A stretch of 64,000 bases of DNA, from contig JAAYCM010000025.1 of the NCBI GenBank assembly GCA_012729765.1, positions 62,001-126,000 on the forward strand, in the 5' to 3' direction. Every line of letters starts with the position of its first letter. Positions within the stretch are counted from its first letter, which is position 1. Below, in pieces: positions 54,801-64,000 of this stretch. The notes beneath the pieces are model-generated. The model was not told the origin of the DNA. It worked only from the letters and a program-made list of their open reading frames with translations, and made no database searches. Source of the DNA: Chloroflexota bacterium (lineage in GTDB: Bacteria; Chloroflexota; Anaerolineae; Aggregatilineales; Aggregatilineaceae). A program made the translations under genes and the position numbers.

Positions 54801-55154
54801 TTACCCAATCAGGCTGTAAAATAGATCGGCTAGCTTGCTAGGCTCAAAGGGCTTCGCCAGAAATGTGTTCGCCCCGGCTTTCAGCGCAGCTTCTTCAACA
54901 TTCAGGCCCGATGCCATCACAATAGGTGTGCTCGCAAAGACCGGGTCGGCCCGAAGCCGGACGATCAAATCGACCCCTTCCATGTCCGCGAGATGATAAT
55001 CGACCAGAAACAGGTCGGGCTTGGCATCATGAGCCATCGCGTACGCTGTGTGCCCACGAGGCGCATTCACCACCACAAAGCCATCCATCTCCAACAATGT
55101 CTGGAGCAGCTTCACGGTCGTGCGATCGTCGTCTACAATCATAATCTTGGGCAA
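54801..55154 (-). CDS. Single-domain response regulator
   Basis: A 117-aa CheY-like receiver with no output domain: acidic pocket VDDDR near 8, acceptor Asp in [10 protein letters not shown] near 51, conserved Ser/Thr in IVMASGL near 79, and Lys in LAKPFEP near 101. TTG start. Positioned between the PHP-AlbA gene and lon without a kinase gene, so it likely takes phosphate from a distant kinase or acts as a phospho-sink. Confidence 0.88.
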   Translation of the reverse strand: MPKIMIVDDDRTTVKLLQTLLEMDGFVVVNAPRGHTAYAMAHDAKPDLFLVDYHLADMEGVDLIVRLRADPVFASTPIVMASGLNVEEAALKAGANTFLAKPFEPSKLADLFYSLIG

Positions 55155-55222
55155 AGCAGCCTTCCTTCAGTGTTGCGAGCGGATGCACTGCCGCCGGAAA
55201 ACATGGGTGGAGCTGGCGAGTC

Positions 55223-57859
<2,637 letters not shown>

Positions 57860-57869
57860 GATTATCTTC

Positions 57870-58364
57870 TTAGAGTGTTGAATTGTCGCTGGACTCATCG
57901 ACCGATTCGTCGGTCGATTGTTCGGCTTCAAGATTCACGTTGACGATGTGAATCTTCTGTTTCTGCACAAAGGGCAGTTCGATACGCAGGAAGCCGTCAC
58001 GATAGCTGGCGGAGACTTCATCCCGTTTGACGGCGCGCGGCAGGTTGACCTCGGTGCGAAACTCGCCGAAACGGATCTCCATCTGGTGATAGGCACAGTC
58101 GGGGGCCGCCTTGAGATGGCGCACACCGCTGATAATAAGCTGCTGCCCCTGGAGCGTGACCGAGAAATCCTGGTCGCGCATTCCGGCGATCTCCACCAGG
58201 ACGATCAGGCGGTCGGCCCGCTCATAGACATCGGTTGGGGGCTGCCACACGCTGGGGCGGCGGACCACGATCCAGCGGCGCACCGCGCCGCCCGGCCCGA
58301 CATCCAGGCCCACGTCGAACTCAGAACGTGGCAATCTACGCTTTGGAAAATTTTGATCAGACAT
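57870..58364 (-). CDS. Hsp20/alpha-crystallin small heat-shock protein
   Basis: A 164-aa holdase chaperone. The alpha-crystallin domain (about 45-140) includes [42 protein letters not shown] and the conserved C-terminal strand [12 protein letters not shown] in place of the usual A-x-x-x-x-G-L motif. The arginine-rich N-terminus and Ser/Asp-rich tail are variable, and the I-x-I anchoring motif reads IHIVNV. ATG with a GGGGTGAGC site. Cotranscribed with lon, so holding and degradation of misfolded proteins are linked. No CIRCE operator was found upstream. Confidence 0.9.
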   Translation of the reverse strand: MSDQNFPKRRLPRSEFDVGLDVGPGGAVRRWIVVRRPSVWQPPTDVYERADRLIVLVEIAGMRDQDFSVTLQGQQLIISGVRHLKAAPDCAYHQMEIRFGEFRTEVNLPRAVKRDEVSASYRDGFLRIELPFVQKQKIHIVNVNLEAEQSTDESVDESSDNSTL

Positions 58365-58677
58365 GCTCACCCCAAAAAAACACCGGGCAAATCGGTACGA
58401 TTAAGCGCGCTGCGCCCGCTACGGTTGATCTTATCACACCACCAGAACGCGCTCAATAAGAGGCTCGATAGAATGTTGAAACCGGAAGGATAAGGGCAGC
58501 CGGTAGGAATCCCGGCTGCCGCGTCTACCCTGGTTTTAGCAAAGCGCCGACGGCACGGCGAATATTTGGGCGGCAGTTTGCCGCTGCTGCGCACATCGTG
58601 TATGCTTGTCACTTAGATGCATATGAGCACGTCGGCAGGGCAGGACCCTGGCGCGCCAGTCCTGGAGTCAACAAACG
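58365..58677. other. Divergent intergenic region, hsp20 and cNMP-binding gene
   Basis: Contains the hsp20-lon promoter (58428-58456) and a perfect 9-bp hairpin GGCAGCCGG/CCGGCTGCC (58495-58520) between the two genes. No ORF. No CIRCE or sigma-32-like element recognised. Confidence 0.5.
58428..58456 (-). promoter_or_regulatory. Promoter of the hsp20-lon operon
   Basis: Minus strand TTGAGC, 17-bp spacer, TAAGAT, about 64 bp before the hsp20 ATG. It looks like a housekeeping promoter. Confidence 0.55.
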
Positions 58678-59133
58678 ATGTCACTCCTTGAGCTTCTTCG
58701 CACATCCGGCGTTTTCTATGGGCTGACCGACGCCCAGCTTGAGCGCGTGATCGGCATCAGCCAGGAAGAAATCTACGACGATGAGACGGTCGTCTTTCAG
58801 CAGGGCGCGGAAGGCGATCAGCTCTACATCATCAGCGCGGGCCAGGTCGAGGTGCTGGTCCGCAAGCGCCCGCACGAGCCGGCCCAGACGCAGGTCTACC
58901 TGGGGCGCGGGCAGGTCTTTGGCGAAATGGCGCTGCTCGACTACGGCCTGCGCTCCGCCACCATCCGCGCCAGCCGCGATCACACCGTGCTGCACACCAT
59001 CAGCCGCGACGCCTTCAACGACCTGTGCAGCAGTGACACCGCCATCGGTTATATTGTCATGCGCAACCTGGCGCTGGACTTGTCGTTCAAGCTGCGCCAC
59101 CGCAACCTGGACCTGGGGCCGGGCGGCGGCTAA
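58678..59133 (+). CDS. Cyclic nucleotide-binding-domain protein
   Basis: A 151-aa protein that is essentially one cNMP-binding beta-barrel (about 10-135): VVFQQGAEGDQLYIISAGQVEVL near 39, and the phosphate-binding cassette VFGEMALLDYGLRSATIRA near 80, where the Arg and Glu contacts to cAMP or cGMP are preserved. There is no helix-turn-helix, so it is not a CRP-type activator but a sensor module acting on a partner. Good GGAG start. The 78-aa gene follows after 25 bp. Confidence 0.9.
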   Translation: MSLLELLRTSGVFYGLTDAQLERVIGISQEEIYDDETVVFQQGAEGDQLYIISAGQVEVLVRKRPHEPAQTQVYLGRGQVFGEMALLDYGLRSATIRASRDHTVLHTISRDAFNDLCSSDTAIGYIVMRNLALDLSFKLRHRNLDLGPGGG

Positions 59134-59158
59134 CTACCGGGCGAAGGAATGGGATTCG

Positions 59159-59395
59159 ATGATGACCTATAAGGTAAGTTACGTCGTTCTGGGGGGCGAA
59201 CATCCGGGCGCGATCGTGAACGAGTTCGAGCGCCCCGAAGTCGGGGGAAGGATCGAGATCGGCAAGTCGGTCTTCGAGATCATCGAGGTCTACGAAGTGA
59301 TGCCGCCGCGCGGTGAATTCGCATTTCTGCATGCCACCGTCCGCCCGGTGCGGGCGACCGAGAGCACGCCCGAAGCGGGACAGGCGTCGCGCTGA
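59159..59395 (+). CDS. Small conserved-looking protein, 78 aa
   Basis: Small soluble protein with a strand-rich core (TYKVSYVVLGGEHPG, VGGRIEIGKSVFEIIEVYEVM, AFLHATVRPV) and no catalytic motif or membrane segment. Not recognised. Starts at one of two adjacent ATGs after AAGGAATGGGATTCG. The open frame extends far upstream only as a shadow of the cNMP-binding gene. Its tight position behind that gene suggests cotranscription and possibly a shared role. Confidence 0.65.
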   Translation: MMTYKVSYVVLGGEHPGAIVNEFERPEVGGRIEIGKSVFEIIEVYEVMPPRGEFAFLHATVRPVRATESTPEAGQASR

Positions 59396-59410
59396 GGCCG
59401 GCGGCCCGGC

Positions 59411-60169
59411 TTATAGCTCGTATTCCTTCAAATCCTCGGCCAGCGCCACCGGGCCGGTGAAGGTCGTTTGCGCCTCGTCCACCAACCGGTGCGGATCGGA
59501 ATCCCCCACACGATAGTGAATCAGCTCAAGCTGCTGGACTCCGGCGGCGGCGGCTGTCTGACCGGCCTGGGCCGCGCTGGAATGTCCCGCGCTCCCGCCG
59601 GCGGCTTCGTGCAGCAGCAGATTGGCCCCGCACGCCAACTGCACGATATCCGGCGTTGGCTCGGTGTCGCCGGAATAGGCGACGATCCGCCCCGACGTCT
59701 TGACCTCGATCCGCAGGCCGATGGTGGGGATGAAGTGCCTGGTCGGCCAGGATGTGATGCGGAAATCTTCGTTCTCTAGCACGGGCTGGGCCGGCTGCTC
59801 GGCGACCGGATGGAAAACAACCGGGAAGAAGTCCGGCCAGGTGTCCCACAGGAAACTCTGCATCATGCGCTCGACACGGCACACGCAGTGATGCAGGCCG
59901 TAGACATTAAGGGTGCGCTGGTGGTGCAGCAGCCACATCTGCATCAGCAGGATCGGCACGCCCGCCACGTGATCGGGGTGGAAGTGTGTCAGGATCATAT
60001 CGGTCAGCGCGCCGGGATGCACCGCGCAGCGCCGGAGCTTGACCAGCGGGTTCGAGCCGCAGTCCACCAGGATATTGCTGCCGTAATCGCCTTGCAGCAA
60101 AAAGTGAGTGTTGTCGTGCTCGGCATCCGAAACCGCCGCCGCCGAGCCAAAGATCACGAGACGGGCCAT
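59411..60169 (-). CDS. Metallo-beta-lactamase-fold hydrolase (RNase Z-like)
   Basis: A 252-aa MBL-fold protein. The metal motif THFHPDHVAG spans His62, His64, Asp66 and His67, as in RNase Z and arylsulfatase-like members. Later metal ligands are a His in TRHFIPTIGL near 152, the bridging Asp in AYSGDTEPTPD near 172, and HEAAGGSAGHSS near 193. The N-terminal LVIFGSAAAVSDAEHDNTHFLL is typical of that subgroup. Two ATGs fit; the second has AGGA eight bases before it. The longer open frame upstream overlaps the SpoIIM-permease gene and is not coding. Confidence 0.85.
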   Translation of the reverse strand: MARLVIFGSAAAVSDAEHDNTHFLLQGDYGSNILVDCGSNPLVKLRRCAVHPGALTDMILTHFHPDHVAGVPILLMQMWLLHHQRTLNVYGLHHCVCRVERMMQSFLWDTWPDFFPVVFHPVAEQPAQPVLENEDFRITSWPTRHFIPTIGLRIEVKTSGRIVAYSGDTEPTPDIVQLACGANLLLHEAAGGSAGHSSAAQAGQTAAAAGVQQLELIHYRVGDSDPHRLVDEAQTTFTGPVALAEDLKEYEL

Positions 60170-60222
60170 CGCACACATCCTGCCAATGAGCGCGCACCGG
60201 GCGCCGCTGAGAACGAGGCGCG

Positions 60223-61728
60223 CTAGAGCGTCAGAATTAACTCGACCACGCGCGGCGTGACGACCACTTCCAGAATCCCGGCCACGAGGATCAGCGGTGT
60301 CACCACGCCCACCCCGATCTTGACGGTGTCGCCCAGGGCGCGCAGCCACGCCTCGCCCACCGTCAGACCGTCCGGCGGGCGCGTCACGACGCTGCCCAGG
60401 CGCAGCGCCGCTGCCCCGGCCAGCACGATCGCCGGAATCTCGACGATGCCATGCGGGATCACGGCCATGAAGAACGGCAGCGGGCTGAGGTTCGAGGCTG
60501 CCACCAGCGCCAGGATGAAGCCCAGCACGGCGAACGGGATCATCGTCACTACCAGGCTCATCACGCCGAAGGTGAAGATCGCCAGCAGCGTCGCCAGGAT
60601 CAGCGCGCGCAGGTTTTGCACGACGGCCAACACGATCAGGCCCGGTCGGCTTTGGCCCAGCTCGAACCACGATTGCAGGTTTTCGAGCAGCGTGGCGTCG
60701 TTGGCCTCGAACTGATCGAGCGGCACATCCCAGCTTCCGGCGATGATCCAGCCCGCGATGAACGCCGCCACCAGGCCGATCAGCACCACGCCCATCCCCT
60801 GCCGCAGCCGCCGCACCGCCGGGAACACGCTCAACTGGTACCACCGCTTCAGCGTCCAGGACTCACCGACCGGCCCGCGCACCTGATCCCAGAAGGTGCG
60901 CCACGCCCAGCGCAGACTGATATGATCGAGCGAGCGGCCCAACAGCTCTTCGCGGTTGAAGATACGCGCGCCCATGCGGATTAGCAGCACGACCGTCACC
61001 AGCAGGCCCAGCACAATATACCACAGCAGGTAGCGCTGGTGCGGCTGGACCATGATCACGCTTTCGAGCATGACCAGCATCGACACCGGGATGATGATGA
61101 AGCTGGAGAGCAGGTTCGCGGCGCGCGTCGAGGTGGTCTGGCTGGAGACGACGACCGCTCCCGTGACCATCACCAACGCCTGCACGGTCGTCAGGCACAC
61201 GATCTGCACGATCAGCATCAGCGGTGGACGCCACTGCTGCGCACCGAACACCAGCCCGCTGATGTAAATCGTCAGCCCGGTATAGCTCGCCATCAGCGGC
61301 GGCAGCATCGCGGCGAACGCCTTACCCAGATACAGCTCGGTATTGGTCAGCGGGGTAGAGAGCAGCGGCTCCAGGCTGAGGCGCTCCTTCTCGCCCACGA
61401 ACGTTTCGAGCGCGATCACCAGTGAGATCGACACCGGGAAGAAGCCGACGATCATCGGCATCAGCGGCAGCAGCGAGGGCAGCAGCGGCTCGGCCCCGTT
61501 CTTCTCGAAGAAGCCGATAAACAGCCGCGTCATGGCGTTCGCCAGCAGCGGGAAGATCAGCGTCAGCAAAAAGATCGGAACCATGATACGCCAGTCGCGC
61601 AGGCTGTCGCGCACTTCGCGGCGCGTCACGATCAGGGCGTTGCCCAGCGTGTATGCGATCCGTGCCCGGACTCCCGGACGGGCAGCCACTGCCGGGGGCA
61701 GGTTAGCGGGCTTGCTGAGAGTTGCCAT
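60223..61728 (-). CDS. ABC-2 permease fused to a SpoIIM (stage II sporulation protein M) domain
   Basis: A 501-aa membrane protein with two parts. Residues about 1-250 form an ABC-2 type export permease of about six helices, with the EKERLSLEPLLSTPLTNTEL coupling segment near 113. Residues about 290-500 match the SpoIIM/DUF95 family, shown by VIPHGIVEIPAIVLAGAAALRLG near 415 and surrounding helices. It pairs with the ATPase gene, overlapping by 26 bp. SpoIIM is usually a separate protein, and this organism shows no spore genes here, so a non-sporulation export role is inferred. Confidence 0.85.
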   Translation of the reverse strand: MATLSKPANLPPAVAARPGVRARIAYTLGNALIVTRREVRDSLRDWRIMVPIFLLTLIFPLLANAMTRLFIGFFEKNGAEPLLPSLLPLMPMIVGFFPVSISLVIALETFVGEKERLSLEPLLSTPLTNTELYLGKAFAAMLPPLMASYTGLTIYISGLVFGAQQWRPPLMLIVQIVCLTTVQALVMVTGAVVVSSQTTSTRAANLLSSFIIIPVSMLVMLESVIMVQPHQRYLLWYIVLGLLVTVVLLIRMGARIFNREELLGRSLDHISLRWAWRTFWDQVRGPVGESWTLKRWYQLSVFPAVRRLRQGMGVVLIGLVAAFIAGWIIAGSWDVPLDQFEANDATLLENLQSWFELGQSRPGLIVLAVVQNLRALILATLLAIFTFGVMSLVVTMIPFAVLGFILALVAASNLSPLPFFMAVIPHGIVEIPAIVLAGAAALRLGSVVTRPPDGLTVGEAWLRALGDTVKIGVGVVTPLILVAGILEVVVTPRVVELILTL

Positions 61729-62656
61729 CTTGTTCGTGCCCCTCGTCTTCTTCCACGATCTGGAGATAAATCTCTTCGAGCGTTTGCGAGACTTCGCTGA
61801 GCGTGACGACGTCCAGCCCCAGCCCGGCCAGCCGCCGGATCACCTGGGGATTGTCGCGCTCCGGCTGCGGCGTGCGGAAGCGCAGCCAGCGCTCGCCCTG
61901 CTCGACCACCTCGACCATCTGGCCGATCTCGGCGCTGGCCCCGTTGAGCTGCTGCGCGAGGTGCAGCTCCATCAGCGGCGCGCCAACGAAACGCTGCGAC
62001 AGCTCGCGGAATGTGCCGTTGGCGATGATGCGCCCCTTGCGGATCACGGCGATCCGGTCGGCCAACGCCTGCGCTTCGGTCAGGTTGTGCGTGGTCAGCA
62101 CAATCGTCCGCTCCTCGCGCTGCAAAGCCCGGATCGACTCGCGCACCAGCCGCGCGCTCTGCGGGTCCATCGCGGATGTCGGCTCGTCGAGCAGCAGCAC
62201 GGACGGATCGTGCAGCATGGCCCGCACCAGCGCCAGCTTTTGCTTCATGCCCTTCGAATACTCGCCCAGCCGCCGGTCGTAGGCGTCGCCCAGGCCGAAG
62301 TGTTCCATCAACTGGCGCGGGCGGTTCAGGCGTTCTTCAGTGGGCAGGTGGTAGACGCGCGCGAAGAAGTCGAGATACTCGATCCCCTTCATACGCTCAT
62401 ACAGCCCGTGCTGCTCGGTGAGCACGCCGACCATCGCGCGGACCTGCGCCGGCTGCTGCACCACGTCATAGCCGGCCACGCGCGCCCAGCCGGACGTCGG
62501 CTGCAAGATCGAAGTCAGCATGCGAACAGTGGTGGTTTTCCCGGCCCCATTCGGCCCCAGGATGGCGAAGATCGTACCCGGCTCAACCGTGAGGGTGATA
62601 CGGTCCACCGCCAGGAACGCGCCGAACCGCTTGGTCAACTCATAGGTTTCAATCAT
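61703..62656 (-). CDS. ABC transporter ATP-binding protein (ABC-2 exporter type)
   Basis: A 317-aa ATPase partner of the downstream fused permease. Walker A GPNGAGKTTT is at 34-43, the Q-loop is near 83, the signature YSKGMKQKLALVRAML near 135, Walker B VLLLDEPTSAMDP near 158 and the H-loop TTHNLTEAQ near 191. The C-terminal roughly 90 residues are an extra regulatory-type domain (QRFVGAPLMELHLAQQL onward) found in DrrA/CcmA-like exporters. ATG with an own TTGGAG-17-TACAAT promoter. Overlaps the permease start by 26 bp. Confidence 0.93.
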   Translation of the reverse strand: MIETYELTKRFGAFLAVDRITLTVEPGTIFAILGPNGAGKTTTVRMLTSILQPTSGWARVAGYDVVQQPAQVRAMVGVLTEQHGLYERMKGIEYLDFFARVYHLPTEERLNRPRQLMEHFGLGDAYDRRLGEYSKGMKQKLALVRAMLHDPSVLLLDEPTSAMDPQSARLVRESIRALQREERTIVLTTHNLTEAQALADRIAVIRKGRIIANGTFRELSQRFVGAPLMELHLAQQLNGASAEIGQMVEVVEQGERWLRFRTPQPERDNPQVIRRLAGLGLDVVTLSEVSQTLEEIYLQIVEEDEGHEQDGNSQQAR

Positions 62657-62705
62657 CCACTACGCCGCTTTCTACTCTGCTACCGGCTAACATCCCACCC
62701 ATTTC

Positions 62706-62734
62706 ATTGTATGCTCGGCCTGGGCGTGCTCCAA
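62706..62734 (-). promoter_or_regulatory. Promoter of the ABC-SpoIIM operon
   Basis: Minus strand TTGGAG, 17-bp spacer, TACAAT, 49 bp before the ATPase ATG. Confidence 0.55.
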
Positions 62735-62783
62735 GGGCCGATCTCATGAATTATTTCTGAAAAAGTGCACCTGGCGCGCAAAA

Positions 62784-62808
62784 GCCCGCCACAGGGCTGT
62801 GTGCGGGC
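62784..62808 (-). terminator. Intrinsic terminator after lgt
   Basis: GCCCGC/GCGGGC with an inner CACAG/CTGTG stem, followed by TTTT on the minus strand. A second, perfect palindrome GGGTAGGGC/GCCCTACCC lies at about 62869-62888. Confidence 0.65.
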
Positions 62809-62948
62809 CAGATTCACACGTTTATCAACTGCCTGCCAGGGTAGGGCGATGCTTGCCTCGCCCGTCGGGTAGGGCTTGCCCTACCCCTACGGCACGACAT
62901 GGTCGCCTTCCACTGACATGTCCCCAACTGAGCAGCACATGACAGCCT

Positions 62949-63845
62949 CTACCGCTGCGACGCGCGCCGGGGCTTCTCGGATGTTTGCTGGCCGGGGCGC
63001 AGCCGCGTCCGGATCGCGTCGCGGTGACGGTAGATCAGCAGCGCGGCGGCCAACACCGCCACCAGCCCGCTGAACACCTGCGAGACGTTCACCCCACCGG
63101 CCATCGCCACCTCGAGCCGCAGAAACTCCAGGAAAAAGCGCGCGGTCGGGTAGGCCACCAGGTACATCAGCAGAAAATCGCCCTTCTTCAGCCGGTCGCG
63201 GAAGTTGAGCCAGAGATAGAGCAGCACGCCCAGCGTCAGCAGGTTCCACAGCGACTCGTAGAGAAACAGCGGGTGAAAGTGCGTATACTCGGCGTACTCC
63301 AGCGGCGGATTCTCGATACGCAGCCCCCAGGGCAGATCGGTCGGCCCGCCGTACAGCTCCTCGTTGACGTAGTTGGCCCAGCGCCCGATCGCCTGCCCCA
63401 ACAGCACCACCACCGCGCCGATGTCCAGCCACGAGAGCAGGTCAAGCCGGTTGCGCCGCACGTAGATCAGAATGCCCAGTATCCCGCCGATCACCGCCCC
63501 GAAGATCGACAGCCCACCGTTCCACACGATCAGCGGCCCATCGTGCAGATCGAAGAAGTTCTCCAGATACCAGGCCGTATCGCGCCCCGCCTCGACCGAG
63601 GAGATCGACGGGAACAGCACATGCCAGGCCCGCGCGAAGATCACGCCCAGCACCACAACCCACATCAGGCCGTTCCAGACATGATCGGAGTCTTTGTCGT
63701 CGCGGCGCGCCATCCACGCGGCCAGGGCTGCCGCCGCGATGATGCCCAGTACGATGATCAACCCATAGAAATGCAGGGTCGGATTGATGGTGATCCCCAG
63801 GATTTCGAAGGGGCCGATCTCGACCCCGCGCCGGTCCCAGTTCAT
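62949..63845 (-). CDS. lgt: Prolipoprotein diacylglyceryl transferase
   Basis: Polytopic membrane enzyme (298 aa, about seven helices) that attaches diacylglycerol from phosphatidylglycerol to the lipobox cysteine of prolipoproteins. Family marks: LHFYGLIIVLG near 23, WNGGLSIFGAVIGG near 108, the signature GRWANYVNEELYG near 152 with the conserved Arg, Asn and Glu, and a C-terminal YPTARFFLEFLRLE near 232. The E. coli His103 position is Phe here, as in many Gram-positive forms. ATG overlaps the upstream stop. Likely anchors the lipoprotein encoded at 50.0 kb. Confidence 0.95.
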   Translation of the reverse strand: MNWDRRGVEIGPFEILGITINPTLHFYGLIIVLGIIAAAALAAWMARRDDKDSDHVWNGLMWVVVLGVIFARAWHVLFPSISSVEAGRDTAWYLENFFDLHDGPLIVWNGGLSIFGAVIGGILGILIYVRRNRLDLLSWLDIGAVVVLLGQAIGRWANYVNEELYGGPTDLPWGLRIENPPLEYAEYTHFHPLFLYESLWNLLTLGVLLYLWLNFRDRLKKGDFLLMYLVAYPTARFFLEFLRLEVAMAGGVNVSQVFSGLVAVLAAALLIYRHRDAIRTRLRPGQQTSEKPRRASQR

Positions 63846-64000
63846 GGTGATACGCCCCTTTCGCGCTCATTCAGCGCCCGGTGAACATACCAGATGCGTT
63901 GAAACGTCGTGATGTGGGTGCCGATTGCCAGAATCCAGACGCCGATCTCGACGTAGCCGGTGAGCAGCATCAGCAGAATGGTGATCGTGCGTTCCATGCG
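63842..64000 (-). CDS. CDP-alcohol phosphatidyltransferase, C-terminal fragment
   Basis: The last 52 codons of a gene continuing past the window end. The residues RMERTITILLMLLTG and GTHITTFQRIWYVHRAL match the final transmembrane helices and the H-(I/L)-T-x-x-Q-R-I ending of CDP-alcohol phosphatidyltransferases (PgsA/PIS-type phospholipid synthases). The TGA stop overlaps the lgt ATG, so a phospholipid synthase and the phosphatidylglycerol-consuming Lgt are translationally linked. Exact alcohol substrate is unknown because the catalytic motif lies outside the window. Confidence 0.72.
   Translation of the reverse strand, partial: RMERTITILLMLLTGYVEIGVWILAIGTHITTFQRIWYVHRALNERERGVSP

Noticed and set aside
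58365-58677. CIRCE heat-shock operator upstream of hsp20-lon
   Set aside because: No TTAGCACTC-N9-GAGTGCTAA-like palindrome. Only an unrelated 9-bp hairpin and an ordinary promoter are present.
62869-62888. GGGTAGGGC/GCCCTACCC palindrome as an lgt terminator
   Set aside because: It has no T-tract. The hairpin at 62784-62808 with TTTT is the better terminator. This palindrome may be a short repeat.

Overview
The window is a GC-rich (roughly 60-65%), densely coded bacterial chromosome segment with no phage, plasmid, insertion-sequence transposase or CRISPR signature. Gene content points to Chloroflexota, probably an Anaerolineae-like lineage. The supporting traits are a Roadblock/response-regulator/GAF histidine-kinase cluster, Thr/Pro-rich secreted proteins, a UgpB-type sugar-phosphate ABC system, RNase Y next to RecX, and GTG/TTG starts. 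This assignment is inference from content, not a database match. Many genes have textbook sigma-70-type promoters with 17-bp spacers, and several intrinsic terminators are visible.

Layout. 1-9 kb: the 3'-truncated end of a thermolysin-family protease gene, acetyl-CoA synthetase, an M20 peptidase, a GAF-SpoIIE phosphatase, an RluB-type pseudouridine synthase, PlsC, IlvE. 9-14 kb: secreted and membrane proteins, tRNA-Lys, a TolB-like propeller, a PAP2 enzyme, a URO-D-family protein. 14-20.8 kb: a glycerol-3-phosphate-type ABC operon (ugpB-ugpA-ugpE) with a HAD phosphatase and a glycolipid-binding-domain protein, preceded by a GDSL hydrolase and fucose-isomerase-like pair. 21-25 kb: a membrane protease with an endonuclease/phosphatase-family enzyme, a nucleotide-sugar epimerase, an AIM24 protein, and a 143-aa orphan. 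25-29.5 kb: rny, recX, a strongly structured non-coding stretch, recA, tRNA-Gln. 29.5-34.5 kb: a soluble signalling cluster. 34.5-39.5 kb: an orphan solute-binding protein, a HAD enzyme, DedA.

39.5-49 kb holds a complete histidine operon read on the minus strand: G-D-C-B-[ADP-ribosylglycohydrolase]-[tyrosine phosphatase]-H-A-[membrane protein]-[phosphoribosyltransferase]-F-I-E. It is preceded by a 25-codon leader ORF with six His codons clustered at positions 6-13, then an intrinsic terminator. The leader sits so close to a consensus promoter that its mRNA would be leaderless. This is a ribosome-mediated attenuator.

49-64 kb: isoaspartyl peptidase, a lipoprotein, a GT39-like glycosyltransferase, a PHP-AlbA fusion, a lone receiver protein, Hsp20 followed by Lon, a cyclic-nucleotide-binding protein, a metallo-beta-lactamase fold hydrolase, an ABC exporter whose permease is fused to a SpoIIM domain, Lgt, and the end of a CDP-alcohol phosphatidyltransferase gene.

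Most notable: (1) the leaderless histidine attenuator; (2) an about 500-nt structured RNA candidate with its own promoter and terminator between recA and recX; (3) a 120-164 bp foldable repeat found three times, always just after a stop codon and in the same orientation to that gene; (4) several unusual domain fusions and operon insertions.
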